NCBI GenBank assembly: GCA_001304035.1
Contig: LJUD01000215.1
Coordinates: 1 to 6,520 of the forward strand
DNA length: 6,520 nt
Reading direction: 5' to 3'
From: a bacterium SM23_31
GTDB lineage: Bacteria > SM23-31
A model generated the notes under the pieces. That model did no database searches and was not told the origin of the DNA. It saw nothing but the letters and a program-made list of their open reading frames with translations. The position numbers and the translations under genes were made by a program. Below are positions 1-5,789 of the stretch, in pieces (position 1 is the first letter of the stretch; every line of letters starts with the position of its first letter).

Positions 1-308
1 GACACCTCCGGTATCCCCGTTTCAACTTTCCCGACATACGATTCCATCATCCCGAATTGCATGTCCGTAACCCGCAGAATACTCACCATACCTTTTGGCG
101 GGAGAAAGGATTTTACCCTCCTAATATGTGTTTCTGCATTCTCTCTGCTCGGGCAGTGACGCATGTAAACCGAATACTGCATCATGTTAAAACCGTCTTT
201 TATAAGGTTTTTTCTGAAATGAGCGGCAGATTTCCGCTCTTTTTTTGTGTTGGTCGGAAGGTCAAAAAATACAAAAATCCACATTATACGGTATTTGTTT
301 AGGTCCAT
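1..308 (-). CDS. cas2: CRISPR-associated endonuclease Cas2, type II-C (C-terminus cut by window edge)
   Basis: I translated this gene by hand from the minus strand; it runs off the left edge of the window after 102 codons, and Cas2 proteins are usually about 100-113 aa, so only the last few residues are missing. Cas2 is the small ferredoxin-fold dimer that bridges two Cas1 dimers in the complex that inserts new spacers. The N-terminus reads MDLNKYRIMWIFVFFDLPT, with the conserved aspartate (D16) at the end of the first beta strand. FRKNLIKDGF, MMQYSVYMRHC, RENAETHI and a later RVTDMQFGMME follow, all typical of type II Cas2. I chose ATG at 308 over ATG at 284 because II-C Cas2 proteins commonly have a short NxYRxMW leader and because 308 overlaps the end of cas1 by 10 nt. 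The 284 start has no clear Shine-Dalgarno site. The CRISPR array is expected just beyond it. Confidence 0.93.
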   Translation of the reverse strand, partial: MDLNKYRIMWIFVFFDLPTNTKKERKSAAHFRKNLIKDGFNMMQYSVYMRHCPSRENAETHIRRVKSFLPPKGMVSILRVTDMQFGMMESYVGKVETGIPEV

Positions 309-1144
309 GGTTCCGGGAATTGTATTGTATCGTTTTCTTGTGAAAAACATTTATAAAGACTTACGGCTGTATGTGAAGCGGCGATCATAAGCGGTGAGCG
401 TTCGCCATTCATGTTTACTGTTTTCTGCGGAAGTTCAAGCAAATCCTGTTTCTCTTCAGTACCGATTTCATAATGTTCACCTTCAGAAACAAGTTCATGC
501 ACGAGCTCGTCCACAAATGGTCTGAAAGGTTCCATTATATCGTCAGCCAGGGGATATGCATTATAACGGTTTTTGTGATGAATACCGATGAGCGGGAGAA
601 GTCCGGCGCCTATCAAGCTTCTTGCGATGACAGCGCGCATAACGGCATATCCGTAGTTCAGAAGATTGTTAGGGGGATCGCCCGAAGGTCTTCGTTTAAA
701 TTCAATAGATGTAAAAAGCAGTTTCCAGTACCTTCGAGCTGCAAGAGCTTCTATATTGGCGGTGTCTGCGCCCTTTTTCTGCAGAACAAGCGACTGGTTA
801 CGTATTTTCGCCCGAACCGTTTGCTGCCAGAGCCGTTTTTTAAGCGGTAAAGCCGCATCAATCTGAGTTGAAAATCGTTCCTGCTGAAGGGTATTTGCTT
901 CGAGTGGAAGCATCAAACCTGCGGGTATATGCTTACTGTTAGTGATAACGACTGCGGCATTATTATCCAGCAGTTTAGCCATTACGGTTTTGCTAAGGCT
1001 TATGCGTTCATTGTCAATAATGATGAAACCGATGTCTTCAATAGGAATTGAACGTTTATCTTCACCTTCTTTTTCAATTATAAGCTGTTCGTACTTGGTA
1101 TGGAGAAATGCAGGAGTTCCGAAATACAATGTTCTTTTAATCAT
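299..1144 (-). CDS. cas1: CRISPR-associated integrase Cas1, type II-C
   Basis: Cas1 is the metal-dependent integrase that, with Cas2, inserts protospacers at the leader end of the CRISPR array. The 281-aa protein starts MIKRTLYFGTPAFL, a standard type II Cas1 opening. The beta-rich N-terminal domain covers roughly residues 1-80. The helical catalytic domain follows, with all three expected metal ligands: E132 in NIEALAARRYW, a histidine at H189/H190 in IGIHHKNRYN, and E205 in ADDIMEPFRP. The length is slightly under the usual 290-305 aa, but no domain is missing. An upstream TTG at 1165 would add seven residues, but these lie over the cas9 tail and do not look like Cas1, so ATG at 1144 is preferred. 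The start codon overlaps the cas9 stop (ATGATTAA, 8 nt), which suggests translational coupling. A GGGAGG (1158-1163) lies rather far upstream, 13 nt from the ATG. Confidence 0.97.
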   Translation of the reverse strand: MIKRTLYFGTPAFLHTKYEQLIIEKEGEDKRSIPIEDIGFIIIDNERISLSKTVMAKLLDNNAAVVITNSKHIPAGLMLPLEANTLQQERFSTQIDAALPLKKRLWQQTVRAKIRNQSLVLQKKGADTANIEALAARRYWKLLFTSIEFKRRPSGDPPNNLLNYGYAVMRAVIARSLIGAGLLPLIGIHHKNRYNAYPLADDIMEPFRPFVDELVHELVSEGEHYEIGTEEKQDLLELPQKTVNMNGERSPLMIAASHTAVSLYKCFSQENDTIQFPEPWT

Positions 1145-4124
1145 AAGCTCTTCTAAGCCTCCCAATGTGGTCGATTTTGACTTTTAATCCCCGTAATGTA
1201 CTAGGAATTCTATGTTCCCTACCAAATTCTTTTCCTTCGTCATCTTTTAATCTTGCAACTAGATGATGTCTTAATGTAATTATTTTATTAACATCCATTT
1301 TCTGTACTCTATAAAGAGCTTTTGAATACCGTAAAGCGAGGCCAGTATCTCCCCAATCTATATTTTTTTCATCAACATCAAGCAATATTAATTCATCGAT
1401 TGATAGGGACATTACAAAGTGCCATTCAGGTTTCCAAGTTTTTTGAATGACCGGTTCATTCCGGCGAAGCCGCTGTGCTGCTTCAAACAGTGATACAACG
1501 ATCCCGTCGCGCTTTCCTTCTTCATTTTCAAAAATTACTATGTGGTGATTGCTACCCGGATCAACATATAATTCTTTATCTTTGTATAGTTGAATCATCG
1601 TAGTAGATGGCACTTTAACACGGACCGATTTAATCGGAGTTTTTCTGTCAGGCATATAGAGCGTTTCAACGAATGCGTCTGCCGGAATTTTATTTGAGCT
1701 TTCTATATCGATACCCTTTTCCTCAAGTCGCTCGAAAACCTGCGTTTTTACGACGGGATCAACGATATTGGCAATCTGTTTTGCAGTAAGTGTTCCAAGT
1801 TTTTTACGTACGACAAAGTATGGCTCTCCATCGGTATTACGGATTTTTCCGTAATATGTTTCTTCATGCAGTTGACCGGTAGCTTTTTTTCCCAAACGGT
1901 GAGATACGAATATATTCCTTACTACTGATTCTGCATCGTTTCTGAATTGTTCCCAAGGTAAAGGAAAACGTGATTCGTGCGGCTCAACATCCATAGAATG
2001 GTATCTGCTAAGTGTGTTTACAAATGCATAAGTTGTGTTTGCTATAACAAGAGCATCAACGGCATGGTGACGGTGGTCATCCCGCATTTTAATGTCTCTC
2101 ACTCCTAATATGCTGTTTAGTCCCCAGTAATATCGCAGTTTCGCAGTTGAACCTCCTTTAACAGCCTGTACTTTTTTTATTGTACTTCCCAGATATTTTC
2201 TTGTTTCTCGGCTTATATATGCAGTATCGCTAAGCTGGCGGTGTGCAAAATCATCTTTCAGTTCCTTAATCGCAAACAGGTTCTTTTTACCTCTCGGCAT
2301 AGATGTTTTTTGAACCCTCAGGATTATTTCTTCGTATTTCTGTCTGTCGCCGGAATATGCTTCATAAGGGGTGCGGTCGCCTTTAATCTGATTTTCTTCC
2401 CGTAAACAGACCGTCTTATTGAAAAGTGAATCATCGAGGCTTCGTTTATATGGAATAATATGCTCGACCTCAAAATCGCCCCCATAAAGGGCAGAAAGAG
2501 AAATTTTTCTTCCGGTATAGGGGCATGTTTCTCTGCATTCTTCCCACAGCATATATTTATGGATTTCATCCCTTTTTGGATCAATGAAACCTAATCTTTC
2601 TTTAAGTATTGATTTTATTTCTTCAAATTTCATTTGACGTTTACGTAGTTCACTTCGCATTTTTTCTCGTTTTTGCTTTGGCTTTTTCATTTCACGTGCA
2701 AGCTCGACCCGTGCGATGTCGGGCTTTCCGTAGGTTCTGATTACGGCATTTACAACATGACGCAATTCATATAGCGCCTGCTGTACTATCGGATTTCTGA
2801 TATTTTCGGGTAATGGCAGATAAGCTGATAGTGACTTTTCAATTTCATACTCCGGAGTATAGCCTGCTTCAATTTTCGCTTTGTCAAGAGTTAATCCTTC
2901 TTCAAGCTGGGGAATAATCTTTTTCAGCGATTTTTTACTGAATCTTGCGTACTCCTTTTCAAGCGCAACTTTACCAAGTTCTTTTATTTCGTCAGGTGTT
3001 ATGCTCCATTTTTTTAAAGCGTATTCTTTCAGCCATTCATGGTTGTCGGCAAAATGGAAAGTATGCCATATTTGTTCTTTTTCTTCTTCACTAAATCCTG
3101 CCCACCGTTTTTTCCCGAAAACCTTGATAAGCCTGGCATAAGTTGTGTTGCCTAAAAGTCTTCCGCCCTCTTCTTCAATGTTAATGTCCGATTCTCCCGG
3201 AAGATTAAGCATTTTCCTCATATCGGAGAATTTTAATTTTTCTGTAACCGAAAGTTTATCAATGAGCATCCGCCGCTCTTCTTCGTTGAGTGGATCATTA
3301 TAGCGTCCGGTATGCGGAATTGAAATTAAAATGCGTGAAAGCTGTTCAAGTATCCTGAAGTATTGAAATGCAGGCGAGCTTTTAGGAGCGGTCTTTTTAT
3401 TTGGTTCAAGCCCGCAGTTTCCAACGAGCGCTTTCTGTGATTTTAACTTTCGCTGGCTGAGGATTACCTCTGCGATTGCTTCTTTAAATTCGTTGCTTAA
3501 TTGAAGTGGATAAAAACTCTGCTGTTTTTCCCACATCAGATTAAATTCTTCTTCATACATATCGCGGAGAGTGAACCTGTTTCTTCTGCGTATTACATGA
3601 GGATCAAGACTTGCAAGATACTCACCAATAGTTTTAAATCCTCCTTCTCTAATTGAATCACGTGTCTGATTTATACCTACTATTCCGTCCTTACCCTCAA
3701 ATATTTTCCCTTCTTCTGAAATATCTGTTTTTCTGCTAGATTTGAAACCCCTACGCCTGCATATATGCAAAAGAACCCTTCCGAACTCATACATTGTAAG
3801 TTTCTCATACAGTCCTTTCTTGCGCAGTTCATACGGGTCCTGTGCATAATAATCCGAAATATCCTCATTATTTTCAGGAAACATTTCAAGAGTTTTTAAT
3901 AAAGCAACAAGTCTATTTCTTCTCTGGCTTCTCCTTTTATGCTGGCGTCTCGCCAGCCGAGCAGCTCTTCGTTCAACATTCTTCGATTCTTCTTTTACTC
4001 CTTTTAGGTTTACCCCTTCTTTAAAAACGCGAACTCCGGCACCAATAATATCATTTTCTTCATCATCAATTAGAGCCCATCCTATTGAATTTGCTCCTAT
4101 ATCGAGTCCCAATACCTTTGACAT
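1137..4124 (-). CDS. cas9: CRISPR-associated endonuclease Cas9, compact type II-C, 995 aa
   Basis: Cas9 is the single effector nuclease: guided by crRNA paired with tracrRNA, it cuts both strands of matching DNA. Domains in order (995-aa numbering): RuvC-I with D8 in LGLDIGANSIGW; arginine-rich bridge helix about 50-76 (RRAARLARRQHKRRSQRR); alpha-helical REC lobe about 77-460; RuvC-II with E474 in IARVELAREM; HNH domain about 500-640 with H555 in FEVEHIIPY and N578 in REENQIKGD; RuvC-III with H687 and D690 in HRHHAVDALVIA; then wedge and PAM-interacting regions to the end, including YVDPGSNHHIVIFE. The H-to-N spacing of 23 matches Neisseria meningitidis Cas9. All catalytic residues are present, so both nuclease sites should work. 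The length is close to that of Campylobacter jejuni Cas9 (984 aa) and far below type II-A. ATG at 4124 is preferred over TTG at 4139 because the GAGGAG ribosome site lies between them. The PAM cannot be read from this sequence. Confidence 0.98.
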   Translation of the reverse strand: MSKVLGLDIGANSIGWALIDDEENDIIGAGVRVFKEGVNLKGVKEESKNVERRAARLARRQHKRRSQRRNRLVALLKTLEMFPENNEDISDYYAQDPYELRKKGLYEKLTMYEFGRVLLHICRRRGFKSSRKTDISEEGKIFEGKDGIVGINQTRDSIREGGFKTIGEYLASLDPHVIRRRNRFTLRDMYEEEFNLMWEKQQSFYPLQLSNEFKEAIAEVILSQRKLKSQKALVGNCGLEPNKKTAPKSSPAFQYFRILEQLSRILISIPHTGRYNDPLNEEERRMLIDKLSVTEKLKFSDMRKMLNLPGESDINIEEEGGRLLGNTTYARLIKVFGKKRWAGFSEEEKEQIWHTFHFADNHEWLKEYALKKWSITPDEIKELGKVALEKEYARFSKKSLKKIIPQLEEGLTLDKAKIEAGYTPEYEIEKSLSAYLPLPENIRNPIVQQALYELRHVVNAVIRTYGKPDIARVELAREMKKPKQKREKMRSELRKRQMKFEEIKSILKERLGFIDPKRDEIHKYMLWEECRETCPYTGRKISLSALYGGDFEVEHIIPYKRSLDDSLFNKTVCLREENQIKGDRTPYEAYSGDRQKYEEIILRVQKTSMPRGKKNLFAIKELKDDFAHRQLSDTAYISRETRKYLGSTIKKVQAVKGGSTAKLRYYWGLNSILGVRDIKMRDDHRHHAVDALVIANTTYAFVNTLSRYHSMDVEPHESRFPLPWEQFRNDAESVVRNIFVSHRLGKKATGQLHEETYYGKIRNTDGEPYFVVRKKLGTLTAKQIANIVDPVVKTQVFERLEEKGIDIESSNKIPADAFVETLYMPDRKTPIKSVRVKVPSTTMIQLYKDKELYVDPGSNHHIVIFENEEGKRDGIVVSLFEAAQRLRRNEPVIQKTWKPEWHFVMSLSIDELILLDVDEKNIDWGDTGLALRYSKALYRVQKMDVNKIITLRHHLVARLKDDEGKEFGREHRIPSTLRGLKVKIDHIGRLRRAYD

Positions 4125-4131
4125 GATTAAT

Positions 4132-4137
4132 CTCCTC
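4132..4137 (-). promoter_or_regulatory. Ribosome-binding site that fixes the cas9 start
   Basis: On the minus strand GAGGAG lies 7 nt before ATG at 4124. It falls inside the five-codon extension that an upstream TTG (4139) would give, so translation almost certainly begins at ATG with MSKVLGLDIG. That puts the RuvC-I aspartate at residue 8, as in other II-C Cas9 proteins. Confidence 0.85.
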
Positions 4138-4156
4138 AAAATATTACATTTTTTTC

Positions 4157-4183
4157 TTGCATTTTTTTAATAATTTATATACT
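4157..4183 (+). promoter_or_regulatory. Candidate tracrRNA promoter
   Basis: TATACT (4178-4183) is a five-of-six match to the -10 box. The best upstream -35 match is TTGCAT (4157-4162), giving a short 15-nt spacer; the alternative TCTTGC (4155-4160) has an ideal 17-nt spacer but fits less well. Either predicts a start near 4190, exactly where an anti-repeat of about 37 nt would need to begin. The match between predicted start and expected RNA boundary is the main support. Confidence 0.5.
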
Positions 4184-4201
4184 TTACGTTCAGAAAGTAA
4201 A
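4174..4201 (-). promoter_or_regulatory. Candidate promoter of the cas9-cas1-cas2 operon
   Basis: On the minus strand TTTACT (4201-4196, four of six matches to TTGACA) is followed after 16 nt by TATAAA (4179-4174). Transcription would begin near 4167 and leave a leader of about 40 nt before cas9. The region is so AT-rich that chance matches are likely. What favours it is its position and the lack of another obvious promoter before cas9. It overlaps the proposed tracrRNA promoter on the other strand. Confidence 0.35.
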
Positions 4202-4298
4202 TTTTTTCCTTAAAGCTTATCACAATAAGACTTATTGCTTCGGCAATAAGGGTGAAAGGCTTTTGCCTATTCCCCGGCTTCTGTCGGGGATTTTTTTT
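4190..4298 (+). ncRNA. tracrRNA of the type II-C system
   Basis: tracrRNA pairs with the repeat part of crRNA and anchors the guide in Cas9. This candidate of about 109 nt is encoded divergently, just upstream of cas9. Its anti-repeat runs from about 4190 to 4226 and ends AGCTTATCACAATAAG; the ACAATAAG tail is also seen at the same place in Neisseria tracrRNA. Three hairpins follow: CTTATTGC/GCAATAAG (4231-4250), a perfect 8-bp stem capped by a stable cUUCGg loop; AGGC/GCCT (4257-4268) with a TTTT loop; and CCCCGGC/GTCGGGG (4272-4289), then eight Ts. Order, spacing and terminator all fit II-C tracrRNAs. By complementarity the direct repeat should begin close to ATTGTGATAAGCTTTAAG, with G likely at position 1 through a G-U pair. 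The array itself is outside the window, so this pairing cannot be confirmed here. The 5' end is inferred. Confidence 0.86.
4272..4298 (+). terminator. Rho-independent terminator of the tracrRNA
   Basis: The stem CCCCGGC (4272-4278) pairs with GTCGGGG (4283-4289), seven pairs including one G-U, around a TTCT loop. A single A and eight consecutive Ts (4291-4298) follow. It should end tracrRNA transcription and keep it from reading into the sigma-factor region on the same strand. It probably doubles as the 3' hairpin that Cas9 binds. Confidence 0.88.
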
Positions 4299-4565
4299 GT
4301 AACAAATTATTTTTTAATATTATAAATAATTTTTTAAAAATCAAGAGGTTATTATTTTATCAATCTCCATATTAATTATATAAAAATATTTTTACAAAAT
4401 TTTGATTATTTATCATATTTCAATTTGAATATTGCAAAATACATTAAATTATGCAAGTATTTTCCCACCCGAAATTAAAATATATCATTGAACTGAACAC
4501 TTAGAACATTTCTGAACTCTTCTTTAGGTATAATCCGGAGCGAATAAAAGTTTTTTCAGAAAAAA
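4299..4565. other. AT-rich intergenic stretch between the CRISPR locus and the sigma operon
   Basis: No open reading frame here can be supported on either strand. The sequence is extremely AT-rich, with runs of A and T and short low-complexity inverted repeats such as AAATTATT/AATAATTT (4304-4311, 4325-4332) and TAAAAATATTTTTA (4381-4394). Matches of that kind are expected by chance in such composition. The right part holds four GAAC words (4490, 4495, 4504, 4514), a TATAAT box (4529), and a T6-CAG-A6 element (4551-4565) directly upstream of the ECF-type promoter. Confidence 0.7.
4529..4534 (+). promoter_or_regulatory. Possible housekeeping -10 box upstream of the sigma operon
   Basis: TATAAT (4529-4534) is a perfect consensus -10 hexamer in a slightly less AT-rich context (TTTAGG before, CCGGAG after). 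No good -35 lies at 16-18 nt; AACATT/ACATTT is the nearest. Four GAAC words sit where an activator could bind. If real, it would give basal transcription of the sigma gene from about 4541, ahead of the ECF-type promoter. Confidence 0.3.
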
Positions 4566-4591
4566 TGAACCTTAACGGATTTTTTTACGTC
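4566..4591 (+). promoter_or_regulatory. ECF-sigma-type promoter (TGAACC-N16-CGTC), probable autoregulatory site
   Basis: TGAACC (4566-4571) and CGTC (4588-4591) are separated by exactly 16 nt. This resembles the Bacillus ECF promoters of the sigma W/X/M type, whose consensus is TGAAAC-N16-CGTA or CGTC. The spacer contains a T7 run and the -35 is preceded by an A/T tract. Transcription should begin near 4598, about 113 nt before the ECF sigma gene. ECF sigma factors commonly drive their own operon, so the most direct reading is positive autoregulation by the gene at 4711. Confidence 0.6.
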
Positions 4592-4669
4592 TCATTTAAT
4601 GTAAAAACATATTATATTACCTTATAAGGCAAACGGCATCGCGCTGGTGAAGATGCAAAATTAGAACTA

Positions 4670-4701
4670 TTCCGATGCAGCAAACGGATTCATGCGGAAG
4701 G
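4670..4701 (+). promoter_or_regulatory. Leader hairpin pairing the ribosome site of the sigma gene
   Basis: TTCCGATG (4670-4677) can pair with CAT-g-CGGAA (4691-4699, one bulged G). This hides most of the likely Shine-Dalgarno GGAAGG (4696-4701), which lies 9 nt before the TTG start at 4711. CGATGC (4673-4678) is also complementary to GCATCG (4636-4641) further up the leader, so two exclusive folds are possible. The leader also contains GCAAACGG twice (4629-4636 and 4680-4687). No known riboswitch class fits clearly. The pairing is visible; regulation is inferred. Confidence 0.35.
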
Positions 4702-4710
4702 TAAAATAAG

Positions 4711-5298
4711 TTGATTCACCCTGAGGAATACAGTAATAGAACGGCAATAAAAGAAAGCAGGGAGCACGGACAAGACTTTGCAGAGCGCTTGAAAGCCCGT
4801 GATCCGGGAGTCATCGATGACGTAGTGGATCAGTATAAGGAACCGTTGTTTGCGTTTATTGTGCGCATGGTCAATAATTATGACGCTGCGGAAGATATTT
4901 TCCAGGAAACATGGATAAGAGTGATAAGGCATATTAATAGTTTTCGCGGGGAGGCAAAGTTTTCGACATGGCTATTCCAGATTGCCAGAAATGCATATAA
5001 AGATACACTGAGAAAAAAGAAATATCTATGTTATGTTTCCTTAGAGGAGGCGGACGAGTTGACCTGTGAGCCTACAGTAGATGCGGCAAATATCAACAAG
5101 ATGGAACACGTGCGAAAAATCGTAGCAGGAATGCCGATTAAAATGAAAGAAGCGGTCGTGCTTCGATACTATCACGACTTGAAGATCAAAGAAATATCCG
5201 AGATACTCGGTTGTTCGGCGGGAACGGTAAAAAGCCGTATATCCCGCGGCTCGGCGATTATCCGTAAAAAATGGAATTTACTGGAACAATTAAATTAA
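4711..5298 (+). CDS. ECF RNA polymerase sigma factor (sigma-70 family, RpoE/SigW-like)
   Basis: This 195-aa protein is an extracytoplasmic-function sigma factor that directs core RNA polymerase to a small stress regulon. It has the two-domain layout of the family. Region 2 spans about 38-105, with the conserved AAEDIFQETWIRV (59-71) followed by FRGEAKFSTWLFQIARNAY, which covers the -10 recognition part. After a short acidic linker, region 4 spans about 133-188, with MPIKMKEAVVLRYY and the helix-turn-helix IKEISEILGCSAGTVKSRISRG (about 159-180) for the -35. No region 3 is present, as expected. The start is TTG at 4711: an in-frame stop sits at 4702-4704, no ATG comes before region 2, and GGAAGG lies 9 nt upstream. 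A promoter of the type such factors recognise lies 120 nt upstream, and the probable anti-sigma gene follows 10 nt downstream. The exact ECF group is not determined. Confidence 0.95.
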   Translation: MIHPEEYSNRTAIKESREHGQDFAERLKARDPGVIDDVVDQYKEPLFAFIVRMVNNYDAAEDIFQETWIRVIRHINSFRGEAKFSTWLFQIARNAYKDTLRKKKYLCYVSLEEADELTCEPTVDAANINKMEHVRKIVAGMPIKMKEAVVLRYYHDLKIKEISEILGCSAGTVKSRISRGSAIIRKKWNLLEQLN

Positions 5299-5308
5299 TA
5301 AACGTGGG

Positions 5309-5683
5309 ATGAATATGGAACAATATAATGAAAACGAACTTCGTGCGTTTTTACAGCTTTATAAGGTGAACGCACCCGGCGCAGAGATAGTGAACAGAAC
5401 CAAGAACCTTATGCGCGAAGAGATGGCGAAGACTTTTTCGGCTCCAACATGGCAGGGCGGCTGGCTGTTCTTACTGGTAAGCGTGTCTCTCATTATGAGC
5501 ATGTGTATTTTCTATTTATTGACAGTCGGAACGATTTTAAGACTTACACTGCCGCCTTACATGTTTGTACTCATTCGTCATTCTATACTTGCTTTCACCG
5601 GAATAGGAGCGTGTTTTCTAACGGGACTGATTATTGTATTCTTTTTTAAACAATTTGAATCTGCCCGGGCGGAGATAAGTTAA
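5309..5683 (+). CDS. Two-helix membrane protein, probable anti-sigma factor
   Basis: I do not recognise the family by sequence. The 124-aa protein has a polar, charged N-terminal part of about 48 residues (ELRAFLQLYKV, IVNRTKNLMREEMAKT), then two hydrophobic segments (about 52-75 and 91-113) joined by a short loop (LRLTLPPYMFVLIR), and a charged tail KQFESARAEIS. Both ends should lie in the cytoplasm. There is no HxxxCxxC zinc-binding anti-sigma motif; its two cysteines lie in the membrane segments. The function is inferred from position: it starts 10 nt after the ECF sigma gene, where cognate anti-sigma factors usually sit, and its size and topology suit a membrane tether for the sigma factor. 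ATG at 5315 is an alternative start two codons downstream; neither has a strong ribosome site, so coupling to the sigma gene is likely. Confidence 0.85.
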   Translation: MNMEQYNENELRAFLQLYKVNAPGAEIVNRTKNLMREEMAKTFSAPTWQGGWLFLLVSVSLIMSMCIFYLLTVGTILRLTLPPYMFVLIRHSILAFTGIGACFLTGLIIVFFFKQFESARAEIS

Positions 5684-5789
5684 ATGAAAACAAGAGGAAT
5701 ATTCAACGATAGATAAAGAGAAAAAACGGCGGGAAAAATAACTTTTCCATAGAATTGAAAATAATTGTACTAAAAGGAGATGATATATC

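Noticed and set aside
284..284. ATG at 284 as the cas2 start
   Set aside because: It gives MWIFVFFDLPT directly, but II-C Cas2 proteins usually carry a short NxYRxMW leader, which ATG at 308 supplies. It remains possible.
57..302. 81-codon plus-strand reading frame
   Set aside because: It lies wholly opposite cas2, whose minus-strand translation matches the family; it has no family motif of its own.
4304..4394. A/T-only inverted repeats and palindromes
   Set aside because: Expected by chance in sequence of this composition.
4629..4710. Resemblance of the sigma leader to a cyclic-di-GMP (GEMM) riboswitch (GGCAAACGG, GGTGA, GCAAA words)
   Set aside because: The GAAA-capped stem and its receptor helix expected of that class cannot be formed, and the word order and spacing do not fit.
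4921..4928. GTGATAAG, matching the predicted start of the direct repeat
   Set aside because: It lies inside the conserved region 2 coding sequence of the sigma factor and matches over only 8 nt; a chance hit, not a stray repeat.
5684..5716. Ten-codon frame MKTRGIFNDR after the membrane protein
   Set aside because: It has no ribosome site and is too short; nothing marks it as translated.
5732..5748. GGAAAA/TTTTCC hairpin in the gap before the PspC gene
   Set aside because: Weak A/T stem with no T-tract after it; not a convincing terminator or attenuator.
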